A stretch of DNA of 60,431 bases from Vibrio halioticoli NBRC 102217 (GTDB taxonomy: Bacteria; Pseudomonadota; Gammaproteobacteria; Enterobacterales; Vibrionaceae): contig NZ_BAUJ01000032.1 of NCBI RefSeq assembly GCF_000496695.1, forward strand, positions 1-60,431, in the 5' to 3' direction. The notes beneath the pieces were generated by a model, which had not been told where the DNA came from, made no database searches, and saw only the letters and a list, made by a program, of their open reading frames with translations. This document shows, one piece after another, positions 11,072 to 21,077 of this stretch. Position 1 is the stretch's first letter. Each line of letters begins with the position of its first letter. The position numbers and the translations under genes are program-made.

Positions 11072-12115
11072 TTGTTTACCTTTTCCATGGCGATTGAACT
11101 CGTTTTTACGTTTTTCTTTTCTCTTACAACATTATTTTTTATGAGAAAGTTTGCTCGTAAGATTGGCTTAGTCGATAAACCAAACGCAAGAAAACTACAC
11201 CAAGGTTCAATCCCTCTTGTCGGAGGAATTTCCATATGCATCTCTATTCTCTATTTCTTATTTAATCATCCTGATATCATCCTTAGAACTGAACTTTACG
11301 CAATATCAATTTCTATTTTAGTACTTGTAGGTGCATTAGATGACAAATTCGATCTCAGTTTTAAATTACGATTTTTAATTCAAGGGGCACTGTCAATTGC
11401 AATGATGGTACTTGGTGGAATTGAACTTTCTACTGCTGGAAATATTTTCGGTAGTGGAGCAATCGTTTTAGGATGGGTGGGATATATAATCACAATATTT
11501 GCTGTCGTTGGTTCAATCAATGCTTTTAATATGGTTGATGGTATCGACGGACTATTAGGCGCTCTATCTAGTGTGACATTCGCAGGGTTAGCTTGTTTAA
11601 TGTACTATTACAAACAATATGATCTGGCCTATTTCTGCATAGTATTAATCACAATTATAGTGCCCTATATTCTTCTAAATCTAGGAGCTTTCGGTAGGAA
11701 AAGAAGGATTTTTATGGGAGATGCGGGAAGCATGTTGATAGGGTTTACTGTCATATGGCTATTGTTACTATCTAGCCAAGAAAGCAAAGCTCTTATGCGT
11801 CCAGTAACTGCTCTTTGGCTAATAGCTGTACCTCTTATGGATATGGCAGCAATTATGATACGAAGAGTCAAACGCGGTGATTCACCATTTAAGCCAGATA
11901 GAGAACACCTCCATCATATATTCCAGAGACTAGGCTTTAGTAATATACAAACCTTGTCAATTATAACCATATTAGCTATAAGTTTCGCTACAATTGGAAT
12001 TATTGGTGAGATTTACAATACAGCAGAATATATAATGTTCTATCTATTTATTATTTCCTTCTTTATATATTTAAACTTTTTAATGAAAGTTGAACAAAAA
12101 AATAAAACAACTTAA
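11072..12115 (+). CDS. wecA: Undecaprenyl-phosphate GlcNAc-1-phosphate transferase WecA
   Basis: Polytopic membrane enzyme that transfers GlcNAc-1-P (or GalNAc-1-P) from its UDP donor to undecaprenyl phosphate, starting O-antigen lipid-linked synthesis. Family markers: LVDKPNARKLHQG after the first membrane segment, NAFNMVDGIDGL, FMGDAGSML and the C-terminal HLHHIFQRLG. About 11 hydrophobic segments. The start is uncertain: TTG at 11072 has AAGAG about 10 bases upstream, while ATG at 11087 has no visible ribosome site. It converges on the O-antigen operon and probably supplies its initiating transferase, since that operon has none of its own. Confidence 0.93.
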   Translation: MFTFSMAIELVFTFFFSLTTLFFMRKFARKIGLVDKPNARKLHQGSIPLVGGISICISILYFLFNHPDIILRTELYAISISILVLVGALDDKFDLSFKLRFLIQGALSIAMMVLGGIELSTAGNIFGSGAIVLGWVGYIITIFAVVGSINAFNMVDGIDGLLGALSSVTFAGLACLMYYYKQYDLAYFCIVLITIIVPYILLNLGAFGRKRRIFMGDAGSMLIGFTVIWLLLLSSQESKALMRPVTALWLIAVPLMDMAAIMIRRVKRGDSPFKPDREHLHHIFQRLGFSNIQTLSIITILAISFATIGIIGEIYNTAEYIMFYLFIISFFIYLNFLMKVEQKNKTT

Positions 12116-12125
12116 ATATATTTAC

Positions 12126-12170
12126 AAAACAAAACGAAGAATAGGTTAGTTTAATTCTTCGTTTTGTTTT
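12126..12170. terminator. Bidirectional terminator between wecA and the O-antigen operon
   Basis: A perfect 17-bp inverted repeat (12126-12142 with 12154-12170; arm AAAACAAAACGAAGAAT) with an 11-base loop. Each arm starts with an A-tract that becomes a U-tract on the other strand, so it works in both directions. It ends wecA (stop 12115) and the minus-strand O-antigen operon (last stop 12176). Confidence 0.88.
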
Positions 12171-12175
12171 ATATA

Positions 12176-12985
12176 TTAGCGAGACATATACATTTTCTTA
12201 AGAACTCTCTCAGGTAATATATGAAACACTAACCTAGATGATATTAATAATATATTTTTAATTGATATCAATTTCAATTTCAACATATATTTCATCCGTA
12301 ATTTAAATTCAATTATACCTTTTTTAAAGCCACCTCTTCGTATCAATGTATCTTCATTCAATCTGTAATCAAGTAAACATTCATTTATGTTTGAAAAACG
12401 ATGACCTAAATCCAGTAGTTTAAACCATAATGCCATATCTTCGGTTAATGGTGAATCTTCCGGATAACGGACACCACAATTAAAAATGGAACTTCTAAAC
12501 ATTACTGTAGGATGAACAAATGGACACCGATAAACTGAGAATCGTCTTAAATCATCATGATTTGTGGGCAAAACTTTTTTATCTAGGGCAAATGAGGCAC
12601 CAAATTCATGACAAGCAGTACCTACTACAGATATGTCTGAATTCTCATTCAAAAAACCAACTTGTTTTTCGATCCTATCAGAATGCGAGATGTCGTCACT
12701 ATCCATCCTTGCTACATAATCATAATCATGCTCGATAATTAGATCTATAAGATTATTTAAAGCTTTTGCTAACCCAATATTCACATTAGATTTAACGTAA
12801 AAAACATTATCTAATTTAGAATAAGAATATATTATATCAAGAATACCTTTATCGATTTCTCCATCGATAAAAATATAAATATCGCATTTATACGATTGAT
12901 TCAACATACTATTAAGTGCTGTTTCGAAGTAATATAAATTATCACTTTTATAAACACTCATAATGACTGCTATAGTTTTACTCAT
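12176..12985 (-). CDS. Family 2 glycosyltransferase (O-antigen)
   Basis: GT-A fold glycosyltransferase, probably adding one sugar of the O-unit at the cytoplasmic membrane face. An N-terminal nucleotide-sugar domain starts with IAVIMSVYKSDN, and the metal-binding ARMDSDDIS lies near residue 85. The C-terminus is basic and hydrophobic, typical of membrane-associated O-antigen transferases. I chose ATG 12985 (269 aa) over an upstream in-frame TTG because it overlaps the previous stop codon by a few bases and follows GGAAG, a typical coupled junction. Last gene of the operon. Donor and linkage cannot be read from the sequence. AT-rich codon usage. Confidence 0.85.
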   Translation of the reverse strand: MSKTIAVIMSVYKSDNLYYFETALNSMLNQSYKCDIYIFIDGEIDKGILDIIYSYSKLDNVFYVKSNVNIGLAKALNNLIDLIIEHDYDYVARMDSDDISHSDRIEKQVGFLNENSDISVVGTACHEFGASFALDKKVLPTNHDDLRRFSVYRCPFVHPTVMFRSSIFNCGVRYPEDSPLTEDMALWFKLLDLGHRFSNINECLLDYRLNEDTLIRRGGFKKGIIEFKLRMKYMLKLKLISIKNILLISSRLVFHILPERVLKKMYMSR

Positions 12986-13844
12986 ATCTTCCAAACTTAC
13001 CTTTAATACCGTCAATAAGACCTTTATATAACATACGAATTCTAACGTTTCTATCTGATAAGAAAGTATAAAGAATAGCTTTTACCAAAAATCCAACTAA
13101 ATTTCTTATCTTCCAGTAAAATGGTGTATAATTTCGCTTCGATAAGTGAATGAAATTTCTAACTTGGTAATACAGTCTAATTGATGCACCTATTTTAAAG
13201 TTATATCCCAAAATATTTATACGTCGGTCTCCCAAAGTATGTGGCATTATTGCATTATTAGCTATTGCCACGGAATATCCTAAGCGTGCTGCCCTCCAAC
13301 ACCACTCATGATCAACACCATCGATAAAAAGTTCACTCTCCATAAAGCCAATATCTTCAAAAACACCAACTTGAATAAGCTTACCTGATGCTATAATTTG
13401 CTTTGCAATGTCATAATTTCTATTTGATTTTTTATCTTTTTGTATAATAGGAGAAACTTCTTTATTGGTAAATACATCATAAATCCGTGGTCCAACAGCT
13501 GCGAGCTTTAACCCATTTCCAGTTATTTCTTTATGAATTGAAACTAACTCATGAAGTATAGAACTAGAAATAAAAGAATCTTGATCTAATAATAATACGT
13601 AATCACAGCCTAAGTTAATAGCTTTAGATATCCCAATATTTTGAGCTTCGGCGATACCCTTATTATCAAGCAATGAGGTAATTATTATATTAGAATCCGT
13701 AGTTTGTTTTTCATAAGAATTATTATCAGAGTTATCAACTACTATAACCGATGATACATAATCACTAACGAGTAATTGGTTTATGTTTTTATTTAGTTGA
13801 ATGACGTCTGGAAAATACGCAATAACAATTGGAATAACTTTCAT
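12978..13844 (-). CDS. Family 2 glycosyltransferase, rhamnosyltransferase-like
   Basis: GT2 enzyme with the layout seen in RfbF/WbbL-type rhamnosyltransferases: N-terminal PIVIAYFPD, VVVDNSDN-like segment near residue 35, LLLDQDSF (about 102-109), and GVDHEWCWRAARLGY (about 195-210) as the acceptor/catalytic region. A dTDP-L-rhamnose donor is plausible because rmlBADC lie in the same operon, but this is inference. It starts directly at the stop of the preceding gene (13844 shared) and overlaps the next, so translation is tightly coupled. Confidence 0.85.
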   Translation of the reverse strand: MKVIPIVIAYFPDVIQLNKNINQLLVSDYVSSVIVVDNSDNNSYEKQTTDSNIIITSLLDNKGIAEAQNIGISKAINLGCDYVLLLDQDSFISSSILHELVSIHKEITGNGLKLAAVGPRIYDVFTNKEVSPIIQKDKKSNRNYDIAKQIIASGKLIQVGVFEDIGFMESELFIDGVDHEWCWRAARLGYSVAIANNAIMPHTLGDRRINILGYNFKIGASIRLYYQVRNFIHLSKRNYTPFYWKIRNLVGFLVKAILYTFLSDRNVRIRMLYKGLIDGIKGKFGRYE

Positions 13845-14632
13845 TATGATCTCACATTAAATATAATATTTTTGAATTTAATAAAAATCTCAAAAATTTC
13901 GAATATAACTTTGTACAATAGTCCAACTTTAATTCTCATCCTTGAAATGAGATAAACTCTTTTTATAACATTCAAGTTACATTCACTTTTATGAAGATGA
14001 AGCTTAAAAAACTTATGACTATACCTTGGACCGTGATCCATTCTCTTTACACAGAGATCTTGCTTATATAATAAATAACAAAGAGTTAGTTGATCTCTTT
14101 GAATACCATTACAGAATAAGTCAAACCAATCTTCCATAACTAAATTTAATTTATATGTATTTCTTCGAAAAAGAATATTATTTTCAAATAAGCCATTATT
14201 TTTCGGATAATCTTCGGATTTAAGATATTCTATTAAATTTAATACTACTTCTTCTGAAAGTTTATTTTCTTTTATACAAGCTTTTGCTTCTTTATATATA
14301 CAATTTCGTAATGAATGAGGGGATATAGACAATATAGTGTCTTTATCTTTAAAAAAATCAATCAAATCTTGTTGTATTGAAATATTACCATCGACATAAA
14401 TAGATGATTCGTACATAGGAAAAAACTTATGTGGCAACATTTTATATTCACGATTAGCTTCATTAGGTTTTCTCGATAACTCAACATATTTAATATTCCA
14501 CGTATTAGATGTTAAATTCAAATCATCTGTGATGCATATATAATCGATACTATCTGATTTTTGACTTATCTCTTGCAGATTATCATAATTTCCAAATATA
14601 CATGTATATACCAGATACTTATTCTGAGACAT
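13844..14632 (-). CDS. DUF616/TOD1-like glycosyltransferase-domain protein
   Basis: A 262-residue protein resembling the DUF616 (TOD1/MUCI70-like) glycosyltransferase group. N-terminal VYTCIFGNYDNL, then EYKMLPHKFFP followed by SIYVDGNISI (a DxN metal-site-like motif, about 77-97), and RDQLTLCYLLY near residue 186. Proteins of this type occur in O-antigen clusters and are thought to transfer sugars, but the substrate is unknown. I prefer ATG 14632 over the upstream in-frame TTG because AGAGG is well spaced before it. It overlaps the end of wzy by 14 bases. Confidence 0.75.
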   Translation of the reverse strand: MSQNKYLVYTCIFGNYDNLQEISQKSDSIDYICITDDLNLTSNTWNIKYVELSRKPNEANREYKMLPHKFFPMYESSIYVDGNISIQQDLIDFFKDKDTILSISPHSLRNCIYKEAKACIKENKLSEEVVLNLIEYLKSEDYPKNNGLFENNILFRRNTYKLNLVMEDWFDLFCNGIQRDQLTLCYLLYKQDLCVKRMDHGPRYSHKFFKLHLHKSECNLNVIKRVYLISRMRIKVGLLYKVIFEIFEIFIKFKNIIFNVRS

Positions 14633-15692
14633 GAATTCCAACCTCTTTTATTAAAGCATTATTATATGGAATAATTTTATTTTTGTTATTACCGGTAGAC
14701 AATTGATATAGCATAGAAGTTGATAAAACCACCACTAATATATAATTAACTAGTAAGTTATATTTTCTCCGTAATGTTTTAGTTAAAATTATAGCCAACA
14801 CGATGGTATTTACATAAAAATAGGGGATAAATACCCTTTCCCACATTTCAAAATTAATCCCACTTAGAAGGGCAAGACTACCAAAAATACTCACATTTGC
14901 GATATCAGGTTTGATTTTTTCCTTATTAACGATAATAAATAACACTAAAATAAACCAAAGAAGAACTACCAGGCCCAGCCCGGTTTCTTTTACCGCAAAA
15001 TTATCTATTCGGCTCGCGTAAATCTCACCATAATGAGGAATATAATGAACGACTGAGCTCATCATTAATTTAATAACATTTGCTTTATATATAATAAAGC
15101 TCACGCAAAACCAAAATAAATAAGTCCACCTTGAAAATGAGCGCTTTGGTGAAAAAATCAAACATAATGATAATAATGCACTAAAATGAAATAGAATTGC
15201 AGATACAATATTTAATAATACAAACCGAATTTTATTATTCGATAAATATTGTAAACTATAAACGAGCATTGATATCGATGCAGCTTGCCTCATTGCGTTG
15301 TTAGCAAAAAAAACAAAACCTAATAGGAATATCGACAATATATAAAATTCATATGCTTGAAACTTCTGATGAGCTTTTCCAAGAACGAAAAATGTAATAA
15401 ATGTATACCATGAAAAAATCAACAAACTTCCATCTTTTCCCATAATATAATAAGCAATTTTGTTAACAATGTAATCGCCTAGTTCCGTTGTAACTTTAGT
15501 ATTTGATTCATTTATCAAGTTGTAAATATTGACATAGTTGTGGTAATCATTGCCAAAATCGAGTCTAAAGCCAAAAAACAATACCAATAAAAATGTTGTT
15601 ACGTATAAATTTTGTGATTTAGTCAGCCAGTTAACATTCGATATATATACTAGTAAAACAAATATAAATATATATATTAAAAGAGAAGTCAT
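14619..15692 (-). CDS. wzy: O-antigen polymerase Wzy (EpsG-type)
   Basis: Polytopic membrane protein of 357 residues with about ten hydrophobic segments. It carries features of the EpsG/Wzy group: FRLDFGNDYHNYVNIY (about 42-57) and NNAMRQAASISMLVYSL (about 130). Expected to polymerise flipped O-units in the periplasm by the Wzx/Wzy pathway. Position between wzx and the transferases supports the call. Sequence similarity in this family is low, so the assignment rests on topology and context as well as the EpsG-like signature. Confidence 0.82.
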   Translation of the reverse strand: MTSLLIYIFIFVLLVYISNVNWLTKSQNLYVTTFLLVLFFGFRLDFGNDYHNYVNIYNLINESNTKVTTELGDYIVNKIAYYIMGKDGSLLIFSWYTFITFFVLGKAHQKFQAYEFYILSIFLLGFVFFANNAMRQAASISMLVYSLQYLSNNKIRFVLLNIVSAILFHFSALLSLCLIFSPKRSFSRWTYLFWFCVSFIIYKANVIKLMMSSVVHYIPHYGEIYASRIDNFAVKETGLGLVVLLWFILVLFIIVNKEKIKPDIANVSIFGSLALLSGINFEMWERVFIPYFYVNTIVLAIILTKTLRRKYNLLVNYILVVVLSTSMLYQLSTGNNKNKIIPYNNALIKEVGIHVSE

Positions 15693-15737
15693 ATTTTAAC
15701 CTTTTATTATGTTCTCATACTTGCGCTTATTAATCTT

Positions 15738-16970
15738 CTATAAAATTCTAAGGAACTTGCACAATAAGTATCTATAAGATGCTTCATACAAATAAACCAA
15801 TACACTTAGAATTGCATATGATTGAACTTGATCACTATAACCTGATATAAAAATAATACCCAATCCTATTAGATAAAATATTGTTGTTGAGATCATACCT
15901 AACAAATACTGCTTACTAAATCCAAAAGCAATGATTCCACTTTGGGATAAAGTCACACCTATAGAAAATAACGGAAGGCCAATTAACATAAAATGTAATA
16001 ACATTATTATTTCTGTAAAATTATCTCCATTAGTCATGTATTTAATTACAAATGGAGATAGTAAATAAACTGACAAACTGATTATAAGTGAAACTACAAA
16101 TGATGAATATACCAGACCTAATAAGCTTCTTTTACTTCTTTCCTTTGACATTTTTGCAAAGAATGCGTTATTAATTATACTTATTGGAAGTTGAGATACA
16201 TTTATTAATTTTAATGCCATATCATACGCTACGACAAGTTCTTTGTTAATAAAAGCTCCTATAATTAATATATCTGTTTTGTTTTTTATTGATATAATCG
16301 CTGATGAAAAAAAGAAGACACTACTATCCTTTATCAGAGTCCATATAAGTTTAATTGATGGTAATTTAAATCTAATTCCATCTTTATACATCAAACATAA
16401 CGATACTAAACCAATAATAAAGAAACCTACTCCATTAAGAAGTGGTACATAAATATAATCACTTTCTTCATTAATAATTATAAACATCAACACTAATGAT
16501 AAAATTTTTACTATCGTGGATAATATTGCTACAAATTTTAATTTCTCAATGGCTTGAAAATACCACTGAGGAAATAATAATTCATTAAATACTAATGTTA
16601 GTGATGTCATCAACAATATAGGATGTATACTATCAATGACACCTATTAAAACTACACCTATAAGAACGCATAATAAAAATATAAATAATTTAAATAGATA
16701 AATTCCACTAATTATTTGATTTCTTTCTATTACAGAATGAGCATTTATAATCGACTTAACACCACTAATGTTAAAACCAAAGTTAACAATCAAACTAATA
16801 TAGCCAACTATAGTTTGATAAAATATCACCTCCCCATATAACTTAAAACCTAATATGTTAATAAAATAAGGATATGTTACAAAAGGTGCGGCTAGTAATA
16901 AAGCTTGCATAACTGAAAGATAAGAAACATTTTTCAGAGCTTGTGCGTTATTTTTTATTATGTTCTTCAT
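15738..16970 (-). CDS. wzx: O-antigen flippase Wzx
   Basis: A 410-residue polytopic protein with about 12 hydrophobic segments of the polysaccharide-biosynthesis (RfbX/Wzx, MOP superfamily) type. Near the N-terminus it has NVSYLSVMQALLLAAPF followed by YPYFINILGFKLYGE, typical for Wzx. It should translocate undecaprenyl-linked O-units across the inner membrane. The ATG follows the rmlC stop codon with no gap (stop 16971-16973). AT-rich. Confidence 0.88.
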   Translation of the reverse strand: MKNIIKNNAQALKNVSYLSVMQALLLAAPFVTYPYFINILGFKLYGEVIFYQTIVGYISLIVNFGFNISGVKSIINAHSVIERNQIISGIYLFKLFIFLLCVLIGVVLIGVIDSIHPILLMTSLTLVFNELLFPQWYFQAIEKLKFVAILSTIVKILSLVLMFIIINEESDYIYVPLLNGVGFFIIGLVSLCLMYKDGIRFKLPSIKLIWTLIKDSSVFFFSSAIISIKNKTDILIIGAFINKELVVAYDMALKLINVSQLPISIINNAFFAKMSKERSKRSLLGLVYSSFVVSLIISLSVYLLSPFVIKYMTNGDNFTEIIMLLHFMLIGLPLFSIGVTLSQSGIIAFGFSKQYLLGMISTTIFYLIGLGIIFISGYSDQVQSYAILSVLVYLYEASYRYLLCKFLRIL

Positions 16971-17522
16971 TTAAAGCAAAATATTTTCTTCTAACGATAA
17001 TGCTTGTCCATCTTTTTCTGATAAAAATATCATCTCGTTAATAATTGGCCAATCAATGTTTAATTTCTCATCGTTCCAAATTATCGAATGTTCTGCTGAC
17101 GGGTTATAATAATCAGTGCATTTATAAACGAATTCAGCCTCTTCACTCGTTACATAAAAACCATGAGCGAAACCTTTTGGGACCCAAAGTTGGCGTTTAT
17201 TTTCGGCTGAAAGGTATTCACCTACCCATTGACCAAAAGTAGGCGAATCTTTACGAATATCAACAGCTACATCATAGACTTCACCAGATACGACTCTAAC
17301 AAGTTTTCCTTGGGTGTTTTCAGTTTGATAATGCAAACCACGCAAAATACCTTTCTTAGATTTCGAGTGATTATCTTGTACAAAAGGAGTAAGTTGATTA
17401 CCCATAACTATTTCTTCAAATCGCTTTTGATTCCATGTTTCCATAAAGAAACCACGGTCATCACCAAATACCTGTGGTTCGATAATTTTTACTTCGGGAA
17501 TATTCGTATTGATTATTTTCAT
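16971..17522 (-). CDS. rfbC: dTDP-4-dehydrorhamnose 3,5-epimerase RmlC
   Basis: Third step of dTDP-L-rhamnose synthesis: epimerises dTDP-4-keto-6-deoxyglucose at C3 and C5. Cupin fold with SKKGILRGLHYQ (about 55-66, active-site His), WVPKGFAHGFYV (about 112-123) and YKCTDYYNPSAEH (about 133-145). 183 residues is the usual length. It lies 12 bp downstream of rmlD and abuts wzx, showing that L-rhamnose is very likely part of the O-unit. Confidence 0.96.
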   Translation of the reverse strand: MKIINTNIPEVKIIEPQVFGDDRGFFMETWNQKRFEEIVMGNQLTPFVQDNHSKSKKGILRGLHYQTENTQGKLVRVVSGEVYDVAVDIRKDSPTFGQWVGEYLSAENKRQLWVPKGFAHGFYVTSEEAEFVYKCTDYYNPSAEHSIIWNDEKLNIDWPIINEMIFLSEKDGQALSLEENILL

Positions 17523-17534
17523 ATTTATTTTTGC

Positions 17535-18407
17535 CTAACCATATGCCTTTATGTTTAACAAACTAACGAGCCAATCACTTTTTTCGACACCAAACTCTTT
17601 CTTAATTTTAGAGCAGTTTAATCTTGAATTAATCGGCCTCGGAGCTGCTACTGGATATTGTTCAGTCGTAATCTCGTTAATTTTTGGAGCCGATTCTATT
17701 ACTCCAGTTTGCACTGCTGAATCAAAGATTTTCTTTGCAAACTGATACCAACTCACATACGGTTCACCTGAAAAGTGATAGATTCCAGACTGTTCTACTC
17801 CTTTAAACTCATCCATGATTGTGACTAATACATGAGCTATATCGCCCGCATACGTTGGACCTCCAAATTGATCCCCTATAATACCTAGTTCTGATCGTTC
17901 TTTTCCTAAATGAAGCATCGTTTTCACAAAATTATTACCGTGCTCCCCAAACACCCAAGCCGTGCGTAACACAACGTAACGCGAACAGTTACTAATCACA
18001 GCCTGTTCCCCAGCTAGCTTACTTTTCCCATATATTCCTTTTGGATTTGGTAAGTCATTTTCAGTATAGGGTTCGCATTTATTACCATCAAAAACGTAAT
18101 CTGTAGAAATATGAAGCAATAATGCGTTTAATAATTGCGCACCCTTCGCTAAATTATAAGGGCCATCTCTATTTATAGCATAACTTGCGTCAATCTCGCT
18201 TTCAGCTTTATCTACTGCAGTATGAGCTGCTGCATTAACAATCACATTTGGCTTTAATTCTGCTAGAACCTGCTGCACCTGTTTACTGTCTGTAATATCA
18301 AGTTGGTCTCGATCATAGGCAAATACTTCTAGATCATTACGTTTAGATAATAAGCTCTCTAAACAATAGCCAACTTGCCCTTTACAACCAGTAATCAATA
18401 CCTTCAT
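17535..18407 (-). CDS. rfbD: dTDP-4-dehydrorhamnose reductase RmlD
   Basis: Final reductase making dTDP-L-rhamnose. SDR fold with N-terminal ITGCKGQVG nucleotide-binding loop, [10 protein letters not shown] (about 98-107) and the catalytic YGKSKLAGE (about 128-136). 290 residues, standard. Its ATG overlaps the rmlA stop codon (ATGA, 18404-18407), so the pair is translationally coupled. Confidence 0.96.
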   Translation of the reverse strand: MKVLITGCKGQVGYCLESLLSKRNDLEVFAYDRDQLDITDSKQVQQVLAELKPNVIVNAAAHTAVDKAESEIDASYAINRDGPYNLAKGAQLLNALLLHISTDYVFDGNKCEPYTENDLPNPKGIYGKSKLAGEQAVISNCSRYVVLRTAWVFGEHGNNFVKTMLHLGKERSELGIIGDQFGGPTYAGDIAHVLVTIMDEFKGVEQSGIYHFSGEPYVSWYQFAKKIFDSAVQTGVIESAPKINEITTEQYPVAAPRPINSRLNCSKIKKEFGVEKSDWLVSLLNIKAYG

Positions 18408-19300
18408 ACTTTATTTACCTTTGGTGTTTTTTCTTTGACTAAACGAGCCAAATATTGACCATAATCGTTTTTCATCATTGGTTTAGCTATATCGAGTAAT
18501 ACATCATCACTCAACCATTTATTCCGCCACGCAATTTCTTCAAGGCATGCTACTTTTAATCCTTGAATATTCTCAATAGTTTGAACAAATGACGAAGCTT
18601 CATGTAAACTTTCGTGCGTACCAGTATCTAACCATGCAAACCCTCTTCCCAATAGTTCAACATTTAATGAATCATCAGCTAAATACATTTGATTTAAAGT
18701 TGTAATTTCAAGCTCTCCACGCTCAGAAGGTTTTACTTGCTTGGCCCAATCGACCACACGGTTATCATAGAAATAAAGCCCAGTAACTGCATAATCTGAT
18801 TTGGGGTGCTCTGGTTTTTCTTCAATTGATACCGCTTTCATGTTTTGATCGAATTCCACCACCCCGAAACGCTCTGGATCTTTAACTTGATAACCAAAAA
18901 CAGTAGCTAAGCCTTGTGATGTAAGTTCACTTGCACGTCTCAACTGTGTACTGAAAGATTGACCATAATAAATATTATCTCCAAGTACCAAACAAACTGA
19001 ATCATCAGCAATAAACTCTTCACCAATGATGAAAGCTTGAGCTAAACCATCTGGGTTAGGCTGTACCTTGTACGTTAAGTTAATACCATAATCAGAGCCA
19101 TCACCCAATAAGCGTTTGAAACCAAATTGGTCTTCTGGAGTAGTTATTATTAATATATCCCTGATACCCGCTAACATCAGTGTAGAAATCGGATAATAAA
19201 TCATTGGTTTGTCATAAATAGGTAACATCTGTTTAGATGTTCCACGAGTTAAAGGATATAGACGCGTCCCTGACCCACCGGCTAACACAATACCTTTCAA
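18404..19300 (-). CDS. rfbA: Glucose-1-phosphate thymidylyltransferase RmlA
   Basis: Couples dTTP and glucose-1-phosphate to make dTDP-glucose, the first step toward dTDP-L-rhamnose. The nucleotidyltransferase signature [13 protein letters not shown] (about 6-18) with [15 protein letters not shown] (about 23-37) is intact, as are VLGDNIYYG and [19 protein letters not shown]. The start codon reads TTG (19298-19300) with AGGG about 10 bases upstream. No ATG gives a full N-terminus. 298 residues. It lies 76 bp downstream of rmlB. Confidence 0.95.
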   Translation of the reverse strand: MKGIVLAGGSGTRLYPLTRGTSKQMLPIYDKPMIYYPISTLMLAGIRDILIITTPEDQFGFKRLLGDGSDYGINLTYKVQPNPDGLAQAFIIGEEFIADDSVCLVLGDNIYYGQSFSTQLRRASELTSQGLATVFGYQVKDPERFGVVEFDQNMKAVSIEEKPEHPKSDYAVTGLYFYDNRVVDWAKQVKPSERGELEITTLNQMYLADDSLNVELLGRGFAWLDTGTHESLHEASSFVQTIENIQGLKVACLEEIAWRNKWLSDDVLLDIAKPMMKNDYGQYLARLVKEKTPKVNKV

Positions 19301-19376
19301 TTTTTAAATTCCCTAGATTAATAGGTTTTAATTTCGGAGAATTAAAACCTCAAAAAGATAGAAGGATGAAATTAGA

Positions 19377-20450
19377 TCAATTAATTCCTAAACGTTCACG
19401 TTGATAGCTACCATCTTGCACATTTCGGCACCACTCTTGATTGTTCAAATACCATCGCACAGTTTTTTCTAGCCCCGTTTCAAATGTTTCTTCAGGGGCC
19501 CAACCTAATTCTTGTTGCATTTTAGAAGAATCGATTGCATATCTACGATCATGACCTGGACGATCTTGTACATAAACAATTTGATTCTTGTATGGCTCAT
19601 CTTTCGGTACTAACTTATCCAAAATTGTACAAATTGTCTCTACCACTTCATAATTTTGTTTTTCATTATGTCCGCCAATATTGTAGGTTTCACCTATTTT
19701 GCCTTCCGTCACGACTTTGTACAGCGCACGTGCATGATCTTCTACGTACAGCCAATCTCTGATCTGATCACCTTTTCCATATATCGGTAATTGTTTACCT
19801 TCCAATGCGTTTAAAATAACCAATGGAATCAGCTTTTCAGGAAAATGGTAAGGCCCATAATTATTAGAACAGTTAGTTACGATTGTGGGCAATCCATAAG
19901 TACGTCGCCACGCTCGGACAAGATGGTCACTAGAAGCTTTTGAAGCTGAATAAGGACTTGAAGGAGAATAAGATGTAGTTTCTAAGAACATAGGTAACTC
20001 ACTTCCCTCGACAACCTCATCTGGATGAGGTAAGTCACCATAAACTTCATCAGTAGAAATATGATGGAAACGAAAAGCTTTTTTTGATTGTTCGTCCAGT
20101 TGGTTCCAGTAACTACGCGCAGATTCGAGTAGGTTATATGTGCCCACTATATTTGTTTCAATAAACGCTTTTGGCCCAGTAATAGAACGATCAACATGAG
20201 ACTCGGCAGCAAGGTGCATTACTGCATCAGGCTTCTGCTCTAAAAAAACTCGATCTAACTGAGCTCTATCACAAATATTGACTTGTTCAAAAGCATAACG
20301 GGAATCAGATTCAATCGGACCTAAAGACTCAAGATTGCCAGCATAAGTTAAGCAATCTAAATTAATTACACTATCTCTGGTATTCCCTATGATATGACGT
20401 ACAACCGCCGATCCAATAAACCCTGCACCACCAGTGACTAAAATCTTCAT
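19377..20450 (-). CDS. rfbB: dTDP-glucose 4,6-dehydratase RmlB
   Basis: Converts dTDP-glucose to dTDP-4-keto-6-deoxyglucose. Extended SDR with [14 protein letters not shown] (about 7-20), [12 protein letters not shown] (about 132-143) with the catalytic Asp-Glu pair, and [10 protein letters not shown] (about 167-176) with the YxxxK motif. 357 residues is typical. First gene of the O-antigen operon, about 155 nt downstream of an ops element. Confidence 0.96.
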   Translation of the reverse strand: MKILVTGGAGFIGSAVVRHIIGNTRDSVINLDCLTYAGNLESLGPIESDSRYAFEQVNICDRAQLDRVFLEQKPDAVMHLAAESHVDRSITGPKAFIETNIVGTYNLLESARSYWNQLDEQSKKAFRFHHISTDEVYGDLPHPDEVVEGSELPMFLETTSYSPSSPYSASKASSDHLVRAWRRTYGLPTIVTNCSNNYGPYHFPEKLIPLVILNALEGKQLPIYGKGDQIRDWLYVEDHARALYKVVTEGKIGETYNIGGHNEKQNYEVVETICTILDKLVPKDEPYKNQIVYVQDRPGHDRRYAIDSSKMQQELGWAPEETFETGLEKTVRWYLNNQEWCRNVQDGSYQRERLGIN

Positions 20451-20561
20451 AATTTCTCTCTAATACAATTATTATTCATTGACTATACGAAAAATCGCAT
20501 AATGTGGTAACTAAACCCTTCTTATTTACGTAGAAATAGTGCGACAATAAACTTCATGTTT

Positions 20562-20596
20562 CTTTTGTAGAGTGTTGTTATAGCACTCTACAAAAG
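20562..20596 (-). other. Leader hairpin between ops and rmlB
   Basis: Perfect 13-bp stem CTTTTGTAGAGTG / CACTCTACAAAAG with a 9-base loop (20575-20583). It sits 10 bases downstream of the ops core in the direction of the O-antigen transcript and about 110 bases before rmlB. No U-run follows, so it is not a standard terminator. It may be a pause or attenuation structure in the leader. The wza leader has no equivalent. Confidence 0.6.
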
Positions 20597-20605
20597 GGGA
20601 CACTC

Positions 20606-20647
20606 ACGCTACCGCCCTGAGGATTATTCGAAATTCCACTATTCGGT
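20606..20647 (-). promoter_or_regulatory. JUMPStart/ops element upstream of rmlB
   Basis: Reads GGGCGGTAGCGT on the minus strand at 20606-20617, matching the ops core (GGCGGTAGCGT) that recruits RfaH to elongating RNA polymerase. The whole 42 bases match the element upstream of wza at all but two positions. It should let RfaH support transcription through the long O-antigen operon. Confidence 0.88.
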
Positions 20648-20919
20648 CATTTTACACATAGATGAAGTTTCAAAAATAGTCTGTGTTTCATCAAGCACAT
20701 TTACGTCGTATTTATGACAATACTCACAGTCGATGAAGTCATAGACTTATATACTAAACGGGGTTGTTTACTAAATCAATTGAACTTTATAAAACAGCTA
20801 GATCATAAAAGTCTACATTTTCGCTTTACTTTGTTTTGTATCGTCCTAACATACGCGGGCAGTTTTCAACCAAGCCAACAGCGTTAGCAGTTAGCTTTTT
20901 TATGCACCTCATTTGGGGT

Positions 20920-21077
20920 TTTCATCCCGAGACTAAGGTCCATAATAGTCACTTATCGATAGACAATAACCGTGTTGAGCGCGCAATTAAACCGCAGATC
21001 ATTGGCAGGAAGAACTGGTTGTTCTCGAGCACACCACATGGTGCTGATGCGAGTGCGATACTTTACAGTATCATCCG
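20920..21077 (+). pseudogene. IS66-family transposase remnant, first part
   Basis: Translates to a piece of the IS66 TnpC C-terminal region: IDNNRVERAIKPQIIGRKNW followed by LFSSTPHGADASAILYSII. The N-terminal two thirds are missing. Translation runs out of IS66 similarity at about 21077, where an ISAs1-type remnant begins, and IS66 coding resumes at 22031. The stretch 20648-20919 holds no recognisable gene. Confidence 0.8.

Noticed and set aside
20606..20647. Attachment site or attC for the 42-bp block also present at 45187
   Set aside because: The block contains the ops core in the right orientation before rmlB and wza, and there is no integrase nearby. Transcription control explains it.
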